The notes beneath the pieces were generated by a model. It had not been told where the DNA came from and did no database searches. It worked only from the letters and a program-made list of their open reading frames with translations. Positions 1 through 8,511 of a stretch of 64,000 bases of DNA are shown piece by piece. How positions within the stretch are numbered: the first letter of the stretch is position 1; each line of letters starts with the position of its first letter. The stretch covers positions 47,011 to 111,010 of the forward strand of contig CAVWIS010000047.1 of assembly GCA_963755055.1 (NCBI GenBank), in the 5' to 3' direction. Origin of the DNA: AP-16 sp963755055 (lineage in GTDB: Bacteria; Pseudomonadota; Alphaproteobacteria; Rhizobiales; Xanthobacteraceae). The translations under genes were made by a program, and so were the position numbers.

Positions 1-4
1 CAGC

Positions 5-1936
5 ATGGCAAAGCCGCAGGCCTTTGAGGTAGCATCGATCCGCGGGCGGACCGCACCGTCCCGTGAACCACCAGGGCGCCGTTTCCGGCAGGCCGACATG
101 CCCGACCAGATCGACCCGTCGCACATGGCGCGCCTGCTCGTGTCGGTGGGGGCGTTCGGCAATCTGTCGGCCTCGGAGCTCGCCGAGCTTGCCGGCAAGC
201 TCGACGTCCTCGCCGTGGCACGCGGCGAGATCCTGGTGCGCGAGGGCGAGGAGAGCGATGCGCTGTACCTCGTCCTGTCGGGACGCTTCGCGGTCTTTCG
301 CCGCGACGGAGCGGTGTTCGCCGAGATCGGCGCCGGCCATCCGATCGGCGAGATCGCGTTTTTCGCCGGCGGTCCGCGCACCGCCTCGGTGCGCGCCGAG
401 CGCGACTGCCTGGTGCTCAAGCTCGGGCGAAGAGACTTCGAGGAGCTTGCCGCCCGGTCGCCCGGCCTGTGGGGGCGGATCGCCGCCATGCTGGCGCAGC
501 GGCTCGCCGAGGTGCGGCGGGCGGCGGCGCCGAAAAAGCACCTGCCGCGCACGATCGCGATTCTCCGCGCCGGAGCGAGCCCGGTGCCCGACGACTTCAT
601 CCGCGACCTTAGCGCCGTGCTCGGCGAGCGCCATCGCGCCATCTTTCTCGATTCGGCCGCGGTGCAGGCGGCCGGCCACCATCGGCGCCTGGAGAGCATG
701 GAGGACACCAGCTGGTTCAACGAGCTCGAGGCGCGCTACGACCTGGCGGTCTACGTCGCCGACGCGGAGCTGACCGACTGGTCGCGCAAATGCATCCGCC
801 AGGCCGATCTGGTGATGAGCGTCGGCCGCTACGACGAGCCCGGCGAGACCGCAGTCGAGCCCAACGAGCTCGAGCGCTTCGCCGGCGGGCTCGACGCGGT
901 GGGCGATCATCGCCTGGTGCTGGTGCACGAGGCGCGCGCGGCGCTACGCGGCACAAGGCGCTGGCTCGATCCGCGCCCCGATGTGCGCATGCATCACCAC
1001 GTGGTGCGCGGCGATCGCGATGATTGCCTGCGCCTCGCCCGCTTCATCGACGGCACCGCGCTCGGGCTCGTCGCCTGCGGCGGCGGCGCCTTCACGGCGG
1101 CGCATCTCGGTCTCTACCAGGCGCTGGGCGAGGCCGGGCTTTCCTTCGACATGATGGGCGGCACCAGCGGCGGCGCCGCGATGATCGCGGCGTTCGCCAC
1201 CGGCGCCGATCTCGACGCCATCGACCGCGAGCTCGAGGCGATCTTCGTCAAGGGGCGCGTGCTCAAGCGCTGGACCTGGCCGCGCTACGGCCTGCTCGAT
1301 CACACCCGCTTCGACCGCGCCTTGGAGCGCTGGTTCGGCGGCATCGACATCGAGGATCTGTGGACGCCGTATTTCGCCGTCTCCACCAACCTGTCGAGCA
1401 ACGAGCTCTACTGCCACCGCCGCGGACCGCTGTGGCAGGCGGTGCGGGCGACCGCGTCGCTCCCCGCCCTGCTGCCGCCGTTCTTCACCGCCCGCGGAGA
1501 GATGCTGGTGGACGGTGCGCTCCTCGACAACGTGCCGACCGGCACCATGCGCTCGTTCAAGGCCGGGCCCAACGTCGTCATCAGCTTCGAGGTGAAGGGG
1601 CAGGGGAGCTTCGACGTGGATTACGCCGCGCTGCCCTCGCGCCGCCGCCTGTTGTGGTGCGCGCTCGATCCGGTGGCGCGCCGGCGCCTGCCGCGCGCGC
1701 CCGGCCCGATGTCGGTGCTGCTGCGCGGCCTCACCGTCAGCCGCCGCAACTTCGCGCTCGCCATGGAGGAGGGCGACCTGCTGCTCTCCCCGCCGCTCGG
1801 CGCCGAGATGGGCTTCATGAACTGGCGCAATCATTCGCTGCTGCGCCGCCAGGGCTACGAGTACGGCACCGCCGAGATCGCCCGCTGCCGCGCCAACGGG
1901 CACCCGCTGCTCGCCGCCAAGGCGGGGCCGGAGTGA
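5..1936 (+). CDS. CNB-domain patatin-like phospholipase (NTE-type)
   Basis: Predicted serine lysophospholipase/lipase with an N-terminal cyclic-nucleotide-binding domain, the layout of bacterial relatives of neuropathy target esterase. The CNB jelly roll covers about residues 40-165 (GEILVREGEESDALYL, then PIGEIAFFAGGPRTASV). A linker domain of about 170 residues follows, as in NTE homologues. The patatin domain starts with the oxyanion loop CGGGAF near residue 359, has the nucleophile elbow GTSGG with Ser388, and the dyad Asp503 in VDGALLDN. No signal peptide or membrane helix is seen, so it is probably cytosolic or peripheral. The ORF is open to the window edge; ATG 5 gives 643 aa, but ATG 98 (612 aa), closer to the CNB domain, is equally possible. 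Family assignment is firm; substrate and ligand are unknown. Confidence 0.88.
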   Translation: MAKPQAFEVASIRGRTAPSREPPGRRFRQADMPDQIDPSHMARLLVSVGAFGNLSASELAELAGKLDVLAVARGEILVREGEESDALYLVLSGRFAVFRRDGAVFAEIGAGHPIGEIAFFAGGPRTASVRAERDCLVLKLGRRDFEELAARSPGLWGRIAAMLAQRLAEVRRAAAPKKHLPRTIAILRAGASPVPDDFIRDLSAVLGERHRAIFLDSAAVQAAGHHRRLESMEDTSWFNELEARYDLAVYVADAELTDWSRKCIRQADLVMSVGRYDEPGETAVEPNELERFAGGLDAVGDHRLVLVHEARAALRGTRRWLDPRPDVRMHHHVVRGDRDDCLRLARFIDGTALGLVACGGGAFTAAHLGLYQALGEAGLSFDMMGGTSGGAAMIAAFATGADLDAIDRELEAIFVKGRVLKRWTWPRYGLLDHTRFDRALERWFGGIDIEDLWTPYFAVSTNLSSNELYCHRRGPLWQAVRATASLPALLPPFFTARGEMLVDGALLDNVPTGTMRSFKAGPNVVISFEVKGQGSFDVDYAALPSRRRLLWCALDPVARRRLPRAPGPMSVLLRGLTVSRRNFALAMEEGDLLLSPPLGAEMGFMNWRNHSLLRRQGYEYGTAEIARCRANGHPLLAAKAGPE

Positions 1937-2009
1937 GCTGATTTTGGCCGCGGCGCCTCTTCCCCCTCTCCCCGCTCTAAAAGATCGTCGCCTAACGTCA
2001 TGTCATCGA

Positions 2010-2159
2010 CTAGGTCGTCACCGAGAGCGCCGCGGCTATAATGCCCGCCCGGCCTCGGTCGATAGTTTTCTGTATTTCCGCACCGCAGTCGGCGCACTCG
2101 AACGTCACGTCCTCGTCGCCGACCGCGAACATGGTCGGTACGATCGTCTTGACGTTCAT
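2010..2159 (-). CDS. Small CxxC-motif protein or remnant (49 aa)
   Basis: Short ORF encoding 49 residues with a single knuckle ECADCGAEIQKTIDRGRAG. This resembles the zinc-knuckle half of small rhizobial hypothetical proteins. It has no clear ribosome binding site, and the frame stays open upstream of its ATG for ten codons before a stop. It may be a leftover of a longer gene. Function not recognised. Confidence 0.25.
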   Translation of the reverse strand: MNVKTIVPTMFAVGDEDVTFECADCGAEIQKTIDRGRAGIIAAALSVTT

Positions 2160-2407
2160 CCGTGTTTCGATCTGGGACAGATCTCAACGAACGCCAACGG
2201 CATCGGCACTTTTACCGGCTGCGCCCTCATGTGATTCCCCCAAAATCGCGGGTTTGGTAGATCCCGGAGGTACCAAGATGCGTCAAGCCCCTGGTGGTGC
2301 GGCGCGCCAGGTCTTCTTCCATAAATTCTTTTTCCATGAATTCGGGAACCGCCAAACTTCCTGGGACTTGATCTTTGAGTGCCCGGCCTATTTCGATGAG
2401 GTGCACT

Positions 2408-2638
2408 GTGAATCCATCGGACGAATTTCGGCGCCACGCCGCCGAATGCCAGCGCATGGCGCGCTCCTCGAGCAGAGACGAAAAGGCCACATGGAGCCGG
2501 ATGGCTTCGAGATGGCTCGCGTGTGCGAAACATGCGGACGACGAATACGCAGCGGCGAAATCCCGAGCCGAAGCGGACAGGTCGAAGCCCCATAGAAGAC
2601 CCTCGCTCGGTTGGGCTCAAGAATCCCGAGCGAGCTGA
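2408..2638 (+). CDS. Small conserved rhizobial hypothetical protein
   Basis: Small soluble protein whose core (DEFRRHAAECQRMARSSS, then ATWSRMASRWLACAKHADDE) matches a family I recognise from Bradyrhizobium-type genomes, usually 60-90 residues and often present in many copies. Two amphipathic helices are likely. The start is uncertain: GTG 2408 begins right at the conserved part, while ATG 2396 would add four residues. The C-terminal tail after residue 50 is not conserved in my memory of the family. Function unknown. Confidence 0.55.
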   Translation: MNPSDEFRRHAAECQRMARSSSRDEKATWSRMASRWLACAKHADDEYAAAKSRAEADRSKPHRRPSLGWAQESRAS

Positions 2639-2766
2639 CGCAAACCTCGCTTCACGCACCCCGCTCTGCGGGAACAAATACGGCCCATGCTGGCAAGCTT
2701 TTCGGGGCATGAACGGAGGCCGCCAACAGCTGAACCGCGCACTCGACGTCAACGCAAGGGTCTCGA

Positions 2767-3078
2767 ATGTGGATTTCCCTTTTTGCCATCACCTTCGCGA
2801 TTGCCCTTGTTCTTTGCTTCGCTGCGATCATGATGCAGCCCAAACTTATGCGGGGCCGCTGGGAAGACGCGCTCACTCGTCAAGCTCCGCCAGCGTCCCC
2901 GCCATTGTCGACGCAAGAATATGCGGAAGAGGAAAATGCCCCGTGCAGCGTCAGTTCATCGTTGCCCGACCACCTCCGGGAACACTATCGCCCTGTTTTG
3001 AATGAACCGATCCCTGAACATTTGACAGCACTCGTGCGCCGTCTGGAAAACCTCGCGATGCCAATTCGAGGCCCCTGA
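2767..3078 (+). CDS. Membrane-anchored NepR-like anti-sigma factor candidate
   Basis: 103-aa protein with a strongly hydrophobic N-terminus (residues 1-23, a probable membrane helix), a low-complexity linker and a C-terminal segment LPDHLREHYRPVLNEPIP followed by EHLTALVRRLENL. That segment follows the NepR pattern of general-stress anti-sigma factors in alphaproteobacteria (L-x2-x-Y-x3-EPhP-x2-hhxLhxxL). Known NepR proteins are soluble and about 60 residues long, encoded next to ecfG and phyR; neither partner is in this window. Assignment rests on the motif alone, and the membrane helix would be unusual. Confidence 0.5.
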   Translation: MWISLFAITFAIALVLCFAAIMMQPKLMRGRWEDALTRQAPPASPPLSTQEYAEEENAPCSVSSSLPDHLREHYRPVLNEPIPEHLTALVRRLENLAMPIRGP

Positions 3079-3408
3079 CCCCACACCCGCCTTCACCTCA
3101 CCGTCGCCCTCCCCCTTCCGAATGCAACTTACGCGGAAGTCCTGTGGCGGCAGGTCACCGCGTCTGGCCTGCTTTCCCCGCTATCGCTATACGCCCGCAC
3201 GCGCAGGGTCATCGCATATGACGAAGATCGCGTGAAGGACGCCACCGGTCTTGTTTGGCGTCTCGCGTGCCGCGAACTCCTCCCTCCCCCCGCTCTTGCG
3301 GCGGGGAGGGATGGGGTGGGGGGTGGTGCCGCAAACGCGGGGCAGATAATAGTCCCCCCACCCCGACCGCCTTCGCTGCGCGAACGCGGTCGACCCTCCC
3401 CGCCAATG

Positions 3409-4782
3409 TGAATGGACCGGCGACAAGGGGGACACTGTTCGGGGACATGGGGGACACATCGGGTTGAGCTTCTCAGATGCATGTTTCGCTTCTGTGTTGC
3501 TGATTTTGAACCTGTGGGGTTGTGGGCATCGCGCTTGCGATGTCCACAAATCCACAGGCCGAAGGGCCGACTGCGCGGAGATCGATGGTGCCGATCCGCT
3601 GGGTGCAAAAATGAATGCTGAAGACCCCGTCCTCGGCCGTGGGACGCAGCGCGATCGGCTCGCCGCGGAACGGCTTGCCAAGGCGGATGCGACGGGTCTT
3701 GAAGCGGATGTCGCCCTCCTGGTCGGCCTTGCGGACGATGTCGCCGGGCCCGTATTCGATCGGCGGCAAAGTCTCCGGGAAGGATCGGCCGCTCGGCCGG
3801 TAACGCTCGCTCGGCACCGCCAGATCGAGGGCCTGGTGCGGCCGCTGATGGTTGTAGACATGCCGCCACCGATCGAAGGCACGCTGGCATTCGATCAGGT
3901 TGATGAAGTGCCGTCCGTTGAGAACCTCGGCATTGAGCGTGCGGTGGAAGCGTTCGTCCTTGCCCTGGGTCTGCGGATGATAGGGCCGGCCATGGGTCAC
4001 CCGCACGCCGAGCCGCAGCAGCCACACCGCAAAGGACGTCAGCGGCCCGCCGCCGGAGTCCCCCCACGGCGCGCCATTGTCCATCAGCATCGTGTCCGGC
4101 AGGCCGTAGCGCCGGAACACCGCAGCCAAACGGTCGCGCGTGGTCCGATCCTGCTGCGTGCCGCACGCCTCTACACCGAGAGCGTAACGCGAATGATCAT
4201 CGATCACGGTCAGCGGGTAGCAGCGCCCGCGTCCGGTGGCGAAGTCGCCCTTGAAGTCCATCTGCCAGAGCTCGTTGGGGTGCTGGCGCTCAAACCGCTG
4301 AAACGGCCCGGGATGCTCGTTCGCCCGCCCCTCGAGCTTGCCATGGCGCCGGAGAATCTCCGTGATCGTGCTCACCGCCGGCACAACACCCTCGCCATCG
4401 CGCGCCATGACCTGCGCGATCTTCCGCCCGCCCCAGGCGTTGTTGCTGTCCTCCCGGATGCGCAGAACCTCGGCCTCCACCGCAGCTGCTGTCCGCAGCG
4501 GGCTGCGATGCGGACGCCGCGAGCGATCGGCAAGTCCGTCTCGCCCTTCCGCCGCATATCGCTCCAGCCACTTGTAGCCTTTGGAGCGGCTGATGCCGAA
4601 CCGTCGGCACAGCTCGCGCTTGTTCGCTCCAGGCGCCAACGCCAGCCTCACGAACTCCTCCCGCTGATCCATGATCGACAGCTCCCGCCAGGGCATCGAG
4701 GCTCCCCCCATCCAGCACAACATCGCTGGACCAGTGTCCCCCATGTCCCCGAACGCTGTCCCCCATGTCCCCGGTCCATACA
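3409..4782 (-). mobile_element. Complete IS481-family insertion sequence (1374 bp)
   Basis: Intact element with near-identical terminal inverted repeats of about 45 bp; both ends read TGWATGGACCGG inward and contain two copies of a GGGGACATGGGGGACA-like motif. A 5-bp target duplication CAATG flanks it (3404-3408 and 4783-4787). The single transposase gene fills the interior. The insertion lies in the loop of a palindrome inside the MITE-like repeat. Intact ends and duplication suggest a fairly recent insertion. Confidence 0.9.
3473..4696 (-). CDS. IS481-family transposase
   Basis: 407-aa DDE transposase. An N-terminal helix-turn-helix (KRELCRRFGISRSKGYKWLE, residues 27-46) is followed by an integrase-core domain. 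Catalytic residues are visible as D147 (WQMDFKGDF), D206 (LMDNGAPWG) and E248 (QGKDERFHR). Length matches the family. I chose the Met at 4696 (MPWREL) because homologues start there and the upstream extension is encoded by the inverted repeat. The gene spans nearly the whole element and appears functional. Confidence 0.92.
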   Translation of the reverse strand: MPWRELSIMDQREEFVRLALAPGANKRELCRRFGISRSKGYKWLERYAAEGRDGLADRSRRPHRSPLRTAAAVEAEVLRIREDSNNAWGGRKIAQVMARDGEGVVPAVSTITEILRRHGKLEGRANEHPGPFQRFERQHPNELWQMDFKGDFATGRGRCYPLTVIDDHSRYALGVEACGTQQDRTTRDRLAAVFRRYGLPDTMLMDNGAPWGDSGGGPLTSFAVWLLRLGVRVTHGRPYHPQTQGKDERFHRTLNAEVLNGRHFINLIECQRAFDRWRHVYNHQRPHQALDLAVPSERYRPSGRSFPETLPPIEYGPGDIVRKADQEGDIRFKTRRIRLGKPFRGEPIALRPTAEDGVFSIHFCTQRIGTIDLRAVGPSACGFVDIASAMPTTPQVQNQQHRSETCI

Positions 4783-5026
4783 CAATGGGCGGGAGGGTGA
4801 ACTCGCGGCACTGCTGTGCCTCAAAACGTCATATGCGATCGCCCTGCCCGCACGCGGGGAGAGGTGGCGCCCGCGGCGAGGCCATGCGCAACTATTGGCA
4901 TCCGATGCAGCGGCTCGCGAGGTAGTTTTCCGTTTTCCGAGAAGAAAAAATCCGTATTATGGAAGCCGGAAACGCCCGCCGGCGCCCGTGCCGGCAGCGA
5001 GACGATCGTGCGGGGATAAGACGCTC

Positions 5027-6463
5027 ATGGAAAAATCCTTCCGGTTCTCCAACAGCCACATCGACTTCCAGGCGCGCGACGCCAAGGCGGTGTTCGGCTG
5101 GCGCTACTCGCCGCGCATCATCTTCAAGGCCGGCAAGGGAACCAAGCTCGTCGACCTCGACGGCAACGAGTACTACGACCTCACCTCCGGCATGATGTGC
5201 ATGGTGCTCGGCCATTCGCATCCCGAGCTCACCGAGGTGATGCGCGAGATGGCCGGCACTTTCGTCCACGAATCCTCGTGGTACTCCAACCCCTGGGCGG
5301 TGGAGTTCGCCGAGCGGCTGGGCGAGATCTCGCCGGGCAGGCTCAAGGTGGTGAATTTCGCCGTCACCGGCTCGGAGGCCAACGAGATCGCCATGCGCAT
5401 GGCGCTGGCGGCGACCGGAAAGTTCGACATCGTGTCGATGATCCGCGGCCTGCACGGCGGCAGCCTGGCGGTCGAGGCGCTCACCACCGTCGGCGGCAAC
5501 CGGCGGAAAAGTCTTGGGCCGCTGATGTTTCCCGCCAAGGCCAACGCCCTGCTGCCGCCCTATTGCTACCGCTGCCCGATCAACCTCAGCTATCCGGGCT
5601 GCGACGTCGCCTGCCTCAAATCGAGCGAGGAGATGCTGGAATTCGTCACCAGCCAGGACATCGCCGCCATCATGGTGGAGACGATCCCGGTGCCCGGCGG
5701 CATGATCGTCCCGCCCAAGGAGTGGCTGCCGCGGCTCGCCGACCTCGCCAGGCGCTGGGGGGCGCTGTTGATCCTCGACGAATGCCAGCTTGCGCCTGCG
5801 CGCACCGGAAAGATGTGGGCGATGGAGCATTATGGCGTCACCCCTGACATCGTCACCTTCGGCAAGGGCCTCTCCGCCGGCCTCGCCATCTGCGGGACCA
5901 TCACCACGCCGGAGATCGCCGAGGAGACCCGGGGCAATTGCGGGCTGCCGTGGGCCGGCACCTATTCGGCCGACCCGCTGCCCGCCGCGGTGGCGCTGAA
6001 GCAGCTCGACATCGTGCTGCGCGACAAGCTCGACGAGCGCGCCGACCGCCTCGGCCAGGTCGCCGAGATCGCCCTGCTCGGGCTGCAGGCGAAGTACGAC
6101 TGCGTCGGTGACGTGCGTGGCAAGGGCCTCTATCGCATGCTCGACATCGTCAAGGACCGCAACACAAGGCAGCCCGACCCGGTCATGGCCGAGCGCATCC
6201 GCCACAACGCGGCGCTCGAGGGCGTCATCGCCATCGCGGTGAAGCACTATTTCCGCTTCGCCCCGCCACTGATCATCACCGAGGCGGAAATTCTCGACAT
6301 CGTCGGCCGCCTCGATATCGCCATCCAGCGCGCCGTCGACGGATTTCCCCGCGAGGTCGACGTGCGCGAAGTCGAGCTCGCTGTCGGTCGGCGACCGGCC
6401 GATCGCCGCGGAGTGAAACCGTCCGCGGCTTGGTTGGCACGCCACATGCAGGCAAATGAATGA
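5027..6463 (+). CDS. PLP class III aminotransferase / dialkylglycine decarboxylase-like
   Basis: 478-aa fold-type I PLP enzyme of aminotransferase class III. The Schiff-base lysine is K280 in TFGKGLSAG, with the cofactor-binding Asp in LILDECQ; the Gln there replaces the usual VQTG pattern. An insert with four cysteines (C180, C183, C192, C196 in YCYRCPINLSYPGCDVAC) is typical of a subgroup that includes 2,2-dialkylglycine decarboxylases. The open frame extends far upstream, antisense to the IS, but homology starts at ATG 5027. It heads an operon with an amino-acid ABC transporter and an IclR regulator, so it probably acts on the imported amino acid or amine. Exact substrate unknown. Confidence 0.85.
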   Translation: MEKSFRFSNSHIDFQARDAKAVFGWRYSPRIIFKAGKGTKLVDLDGNEYYDLTSGMMCMVLGHSHPELTEVMREMAGTFVHESSWYSNPWAVEFAERLGEISPGRLKVVNFAVTGSEANEIAMRMALAATGKFDIVSMIRGLHGGSLAVEALTTVGGNRRKSLGPLMFPAKANALLPPYCYRCPINLSYPGCDVACLKSSEEMLEFVTSQDIAAIMVETIPVPGGMIVPPKEWLPRLADLARRWGALLILDECQLAPARTGKMWAMEHYGVTPDIVTFGKGLSAGLAICGTITTPEIAEETRGNCGLPWAGTYSADPLPAAVALKQLDIVLRDKLDERADRLGQVAEIALLGLQAKYDCVGDVRGKGLYRMLDIVKDRNTRQPDPVMAERIRHNAALEGVIAIAVKHYFRFAPPLIITEAEILDIVGRLDIAIQRAVDGFPREVDVREVELAVGRRPADRRGVKPSAAWLARHMQANE

Positions 6464-6550
6464 CAGCGGAGCGAGGCTGCACGACAATCGGAGCAAACAA
6501 CCAATAGCTTCAATCGGAGCGGGGTCGATCCTGACACGGGGAGAAAGATC

Positions 6551-7411
6551 GTGAGTTCCAGACGCGAGTTCATCACGCAGGTTTCCGGAGCGGCGGCGGG
6601 TGCCGGGCTGGTTCTGGCGCAGAACGCGCCGGCCGCGGCCCAGCAGCCCGCCGGCCGCTCCCGGCTCGACGAGGTCCGGGCGCGCGGAAAGCTCATCGTC
6701 GGGGTGACCAGCGAGGCGCCGCCGTTCGGCTTCGTCGACGACAAGGGCGAGCTCGTCGGGTTCGACATCGACGTCGCCAAACTGATCGCCAAGGCGACCT
6801 TCGGCGACGAGAGCAAGATCGAGCTCACCAAGCAGGGTTTTGCGGCGCGCTGGCCCAACGTGCAGAACGGCACGGTCGACTTCGGCATCATGGTGACCAC
6901 GGTCTATGCCGAGCGCGCGCTGCAGGTCTCCTTCACGCGTCCCTATATCGACAGCGGCATCGTCGTCGTGGTCAAGGCGCAGAGCCCGGTGAAGACGATC
7001 GCCGACCTCAACAAGCCCGACCAGACGGTCGCCCACCTCACCGCGCCGGTCCAGGAGGAGCGCGGCAAGCGGCTCTACCCGGAAGCGAAATTCCTCACCT
7101 TCGACGCCATCTCTTCGCAATTCAACGCGGTGAAGCTCGGGCGCGCCACCGCGGCCCAGCTCGACGCGCCGGTCGCGCTCTACTACGCCAAGGACAATCC
7201 CGACATCCGCATCCTCGACGAATGGCTGACCGACGTCACCGGCAACGCCGTCTTCCTCCGCCCCGACGACTTCAAGTGGTGGCTCTATCTCGACACGGTG
7301 GTGGCGGAGATGCTCGGCGGCAGCCTGTGGAGCCCCTACAAGGCGCTGTACAGGAAATGGTTCGGCATCGAGCCCCGCCACGCCCGCGCCGCCGCGACGA
7401 GCAAGGGCTGA
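6551..7411 (+). CDS. Polar amino-acid ABC transporter substrate-binding protein
   Basis: 286-aa periplasmic binding protein of the SBP_bac_3 family. The N-terminus has a Tat-like signal (SSRREFITQVSG, then an Ala/Gly-rich core ending near AQQ). The mature part begins with GKLIVGVTSEAPPFGFVD, the typical first lobe of amino-acid binding proteins. The start is GTG 6551, preceded by a GGGAGAAAG ribosome site. It lies 87 bp after the PLP enzyme and upstream of two permeases and an ATPase, completing an importer. The ligand cannot be told from sequence. Confidence 0.88.
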   Translation: MSSRREFITQVSGAAAGAGLVLAQNAPAAAQQPAGRSRLDEVRARGKLIVGVTSEAPPFGFVDDKGELVGFDIDVAKLIAKATFGDESKIELTKQGFAARWPNVQNGTVDFGIMVTTVYAERALQVSFTRPYIDSGIVVVVKAQSPVKTIADLNKPDQTVAHLTAPVQEERGKRLYPEAKFLTFDAISSQFNAVKLGRATAAQLDAPVALYYAKDNPDIRILDEWLTDVTGNAVFLRPDDFKWWLYLDTVVAEMLGGSLWSPYKALYRKWFGIEPRHARAAATSKG

Positions 7412-7454
7412 GGAGCGGGGCGCCTCTGCTCCCTCTTCCCGCTTGCGTGGGGCA

Positions 7455-7703
7455 ATTGCATACGATGTTTGGCGCACTGCCGTGCCGCGAGTCCACCCTC
7501 CCGCCCGTTGGCGGGGAGGGTCGACTGCCTGAGCGAAGCGAAGGCGGTCGGGGTGGGGGGACTATTATTTGCTCCCAATTTGCTGCCCGACCCCCCACCC
7601 CATCCCTCCCCGCCGCAAGAGCGGGGGGAGGGAGGAGTTCGCGGCACGCGAGGCGTCAAACAAGGCGGGCGGTGTGCTCGGCATGGTCCTCGTCATATGC
7701 GAT
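7455..7703. repeat. MITE-like 249-bp repeat, copy 2, uninterrupted
   Basis: Element ending in CGTCATATGCGAT (7691-7703) with a decayed left terminus ATTGCATACGATG (7455-7467). It is the inverted, uninterrupted relative of the copy at 3211-4839 and shows the empty-site sequence ACCCTCCCGCCCGTTGGCGG where the IS481 sits in copy 1. It lies between the binding-protein and first permease genes, where its palindromes would form hairpins in the operon mRNA. Confidence 0.7.
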
Positions 7704-7719
7704 AGCCCGGCCATAGGCC

Positions 7720-8385
7720 ATGGACACCCTCGCCCAGACAGCGGTGCTCCTCTCGGGCCTTTTTCCAAAGCTGCTGGCGGGTTTTCTTGTCACCCTGATG
7801 GTTGCCGCAGCCGCCATGCCGCTGGCGCTCGCCTTCGGCCTCATGCTGCTGGTGCCGCGCATGGAGCGCCGTGCGCTGATCGTCGCCCCCACGGTCGGCT
7901 TCATCGAGCTGATGCGCAACACCCCGCTGCTGCTGCAGATCTATTTGATCTATTTCGGCCTGCCGCTCATCGGCTTCTATCCGTCGGAATTCTCCTGCGG
8001 CGTCGTCGGCATCGCGCTGCAGCACGGGGCGTTCCTGGCGGAAATCTTTCGCGGCGCCATCGAGTTGATCGCCCGCGGCCAGTGGGAGGCGGCGCGCGCC
8101 ATCGGCATGGGCCGGACGAAAATCTTCCGCCACGTCATCCTGCCCCAGGCGCTCATGAAGATTCTCGGGCCGCTCGGCAACCAGCTCATCATCCTGATCA
8201 AGGACACCTCGCTGGTCTCCGCCATCGGCGTGATGGAGCTCACCATGACCGGCAAGATGGCGATCGAGCGCAGCGCCGCCTCGGCGGAGATTTTCGTCGC
8301 CATCGCGCTGTTCTACCTGGTGCTGACCACGATGCTCGGCGGCGCGCTGCGCGTCGTCGAGCATCGCATGGCGGGGAGGTATTGA
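7720..8385 (+). CDS. Amino-acid ABC transporter permease (HisM type)
   Basis: 221-aa inner-membrane permease of the polar amino-acid uptake family. About five hydrophobic segments are visible, and the ATPase-docking EAA loop reads QWEAARAIGMGRTKIFRHVI. It is the first of two permeases that should form a heterodimer with the product of 8512-9159. The MITE-like repeat ends 17 bp before the ATG, so upstream spacing is unusual. No clear Shine-Dalgarno is present. Confidence 0.9.
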   Translation: MDTLAQTAVLLSGLFPKLLAGFLVTLMVAAAAMPLALAFGLMLLVPRMERRALIVAPTVGFIELMRNTPLLLQIYLIYFGLPLIGFYPSEFSCGVVGIALQHGAFLAEIFRGAIELIARGQWEAARAIGMGRTKIFRHVILPQALMKILGPLGNQLIILIKDTSLVSAIGVMELTMTGKMAIERSAASAEIFVAIALFYLVLTTMLGGALRVVEHRMAGRY

Positions 8386-8386
8386 A

Positions 8387-8431
8387 GCGTGTTCCGGCGA
8401 AGTGGATATCGGTTCGCCGATAGGAACACGC
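8387..8431. repeat. Hairpin repeat between permease genes
   Basis: Inverted repeat GCGTGTTCC (8387-8395) and GGAACACGC (8423-8431) with a second inner match between GGCGAA and TTCGCC. This type of short intergenic palindrome is common in Bradyrhizobium relatives. It begins directly after the first permease stop and could act as an mRNA processing or stability element. Confidence 0.6.
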
Positions 8432-8511
8432 GTCAAGCAAGAGTTCGACGGCCGTTTCCGGCCGAAGCAGGCATCAGGTGCGGTTCAATACCACCGGAAA
8501 CGGCTGTAGCC

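Larger units (their letters stand above)
3211..4839. repeat. MITE-like 250-bp repeat, copy 1, interrupted by IS481
   Basis: An element bounded by the inverted termini ATCGCATATGACG (3211-3223) and CGTCATATGCGAT (4827-4839). Removing the insertion sequence and one target duplication leaves about 250 bp that align, inverted, with the uninterrupted copy at 7455-7703. Inside are long G/C-rich arms (ctcccccccgc-type runs) able to fold into hairpins. It carries no ORF of its own. Copy number elsewhere in the genome is not visible here. Confidence 0.7.

Noticed and set aside
3464..6463. 999-aa plus-strand frame covering the IS and the class III aminotransferase
   Set aside because: The part before 5027 is antisense to the transposase and is an open frame caused by high GC; only the C-terminal 478 residues are the enzyme.
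4892..7477. 861-aa minus-strand frame
   Set aside because: Shadow of the aminotransferase and binding-protein genes; composition is Arg/Glu/Asp/His-rich antisense type with no recognisable domain.
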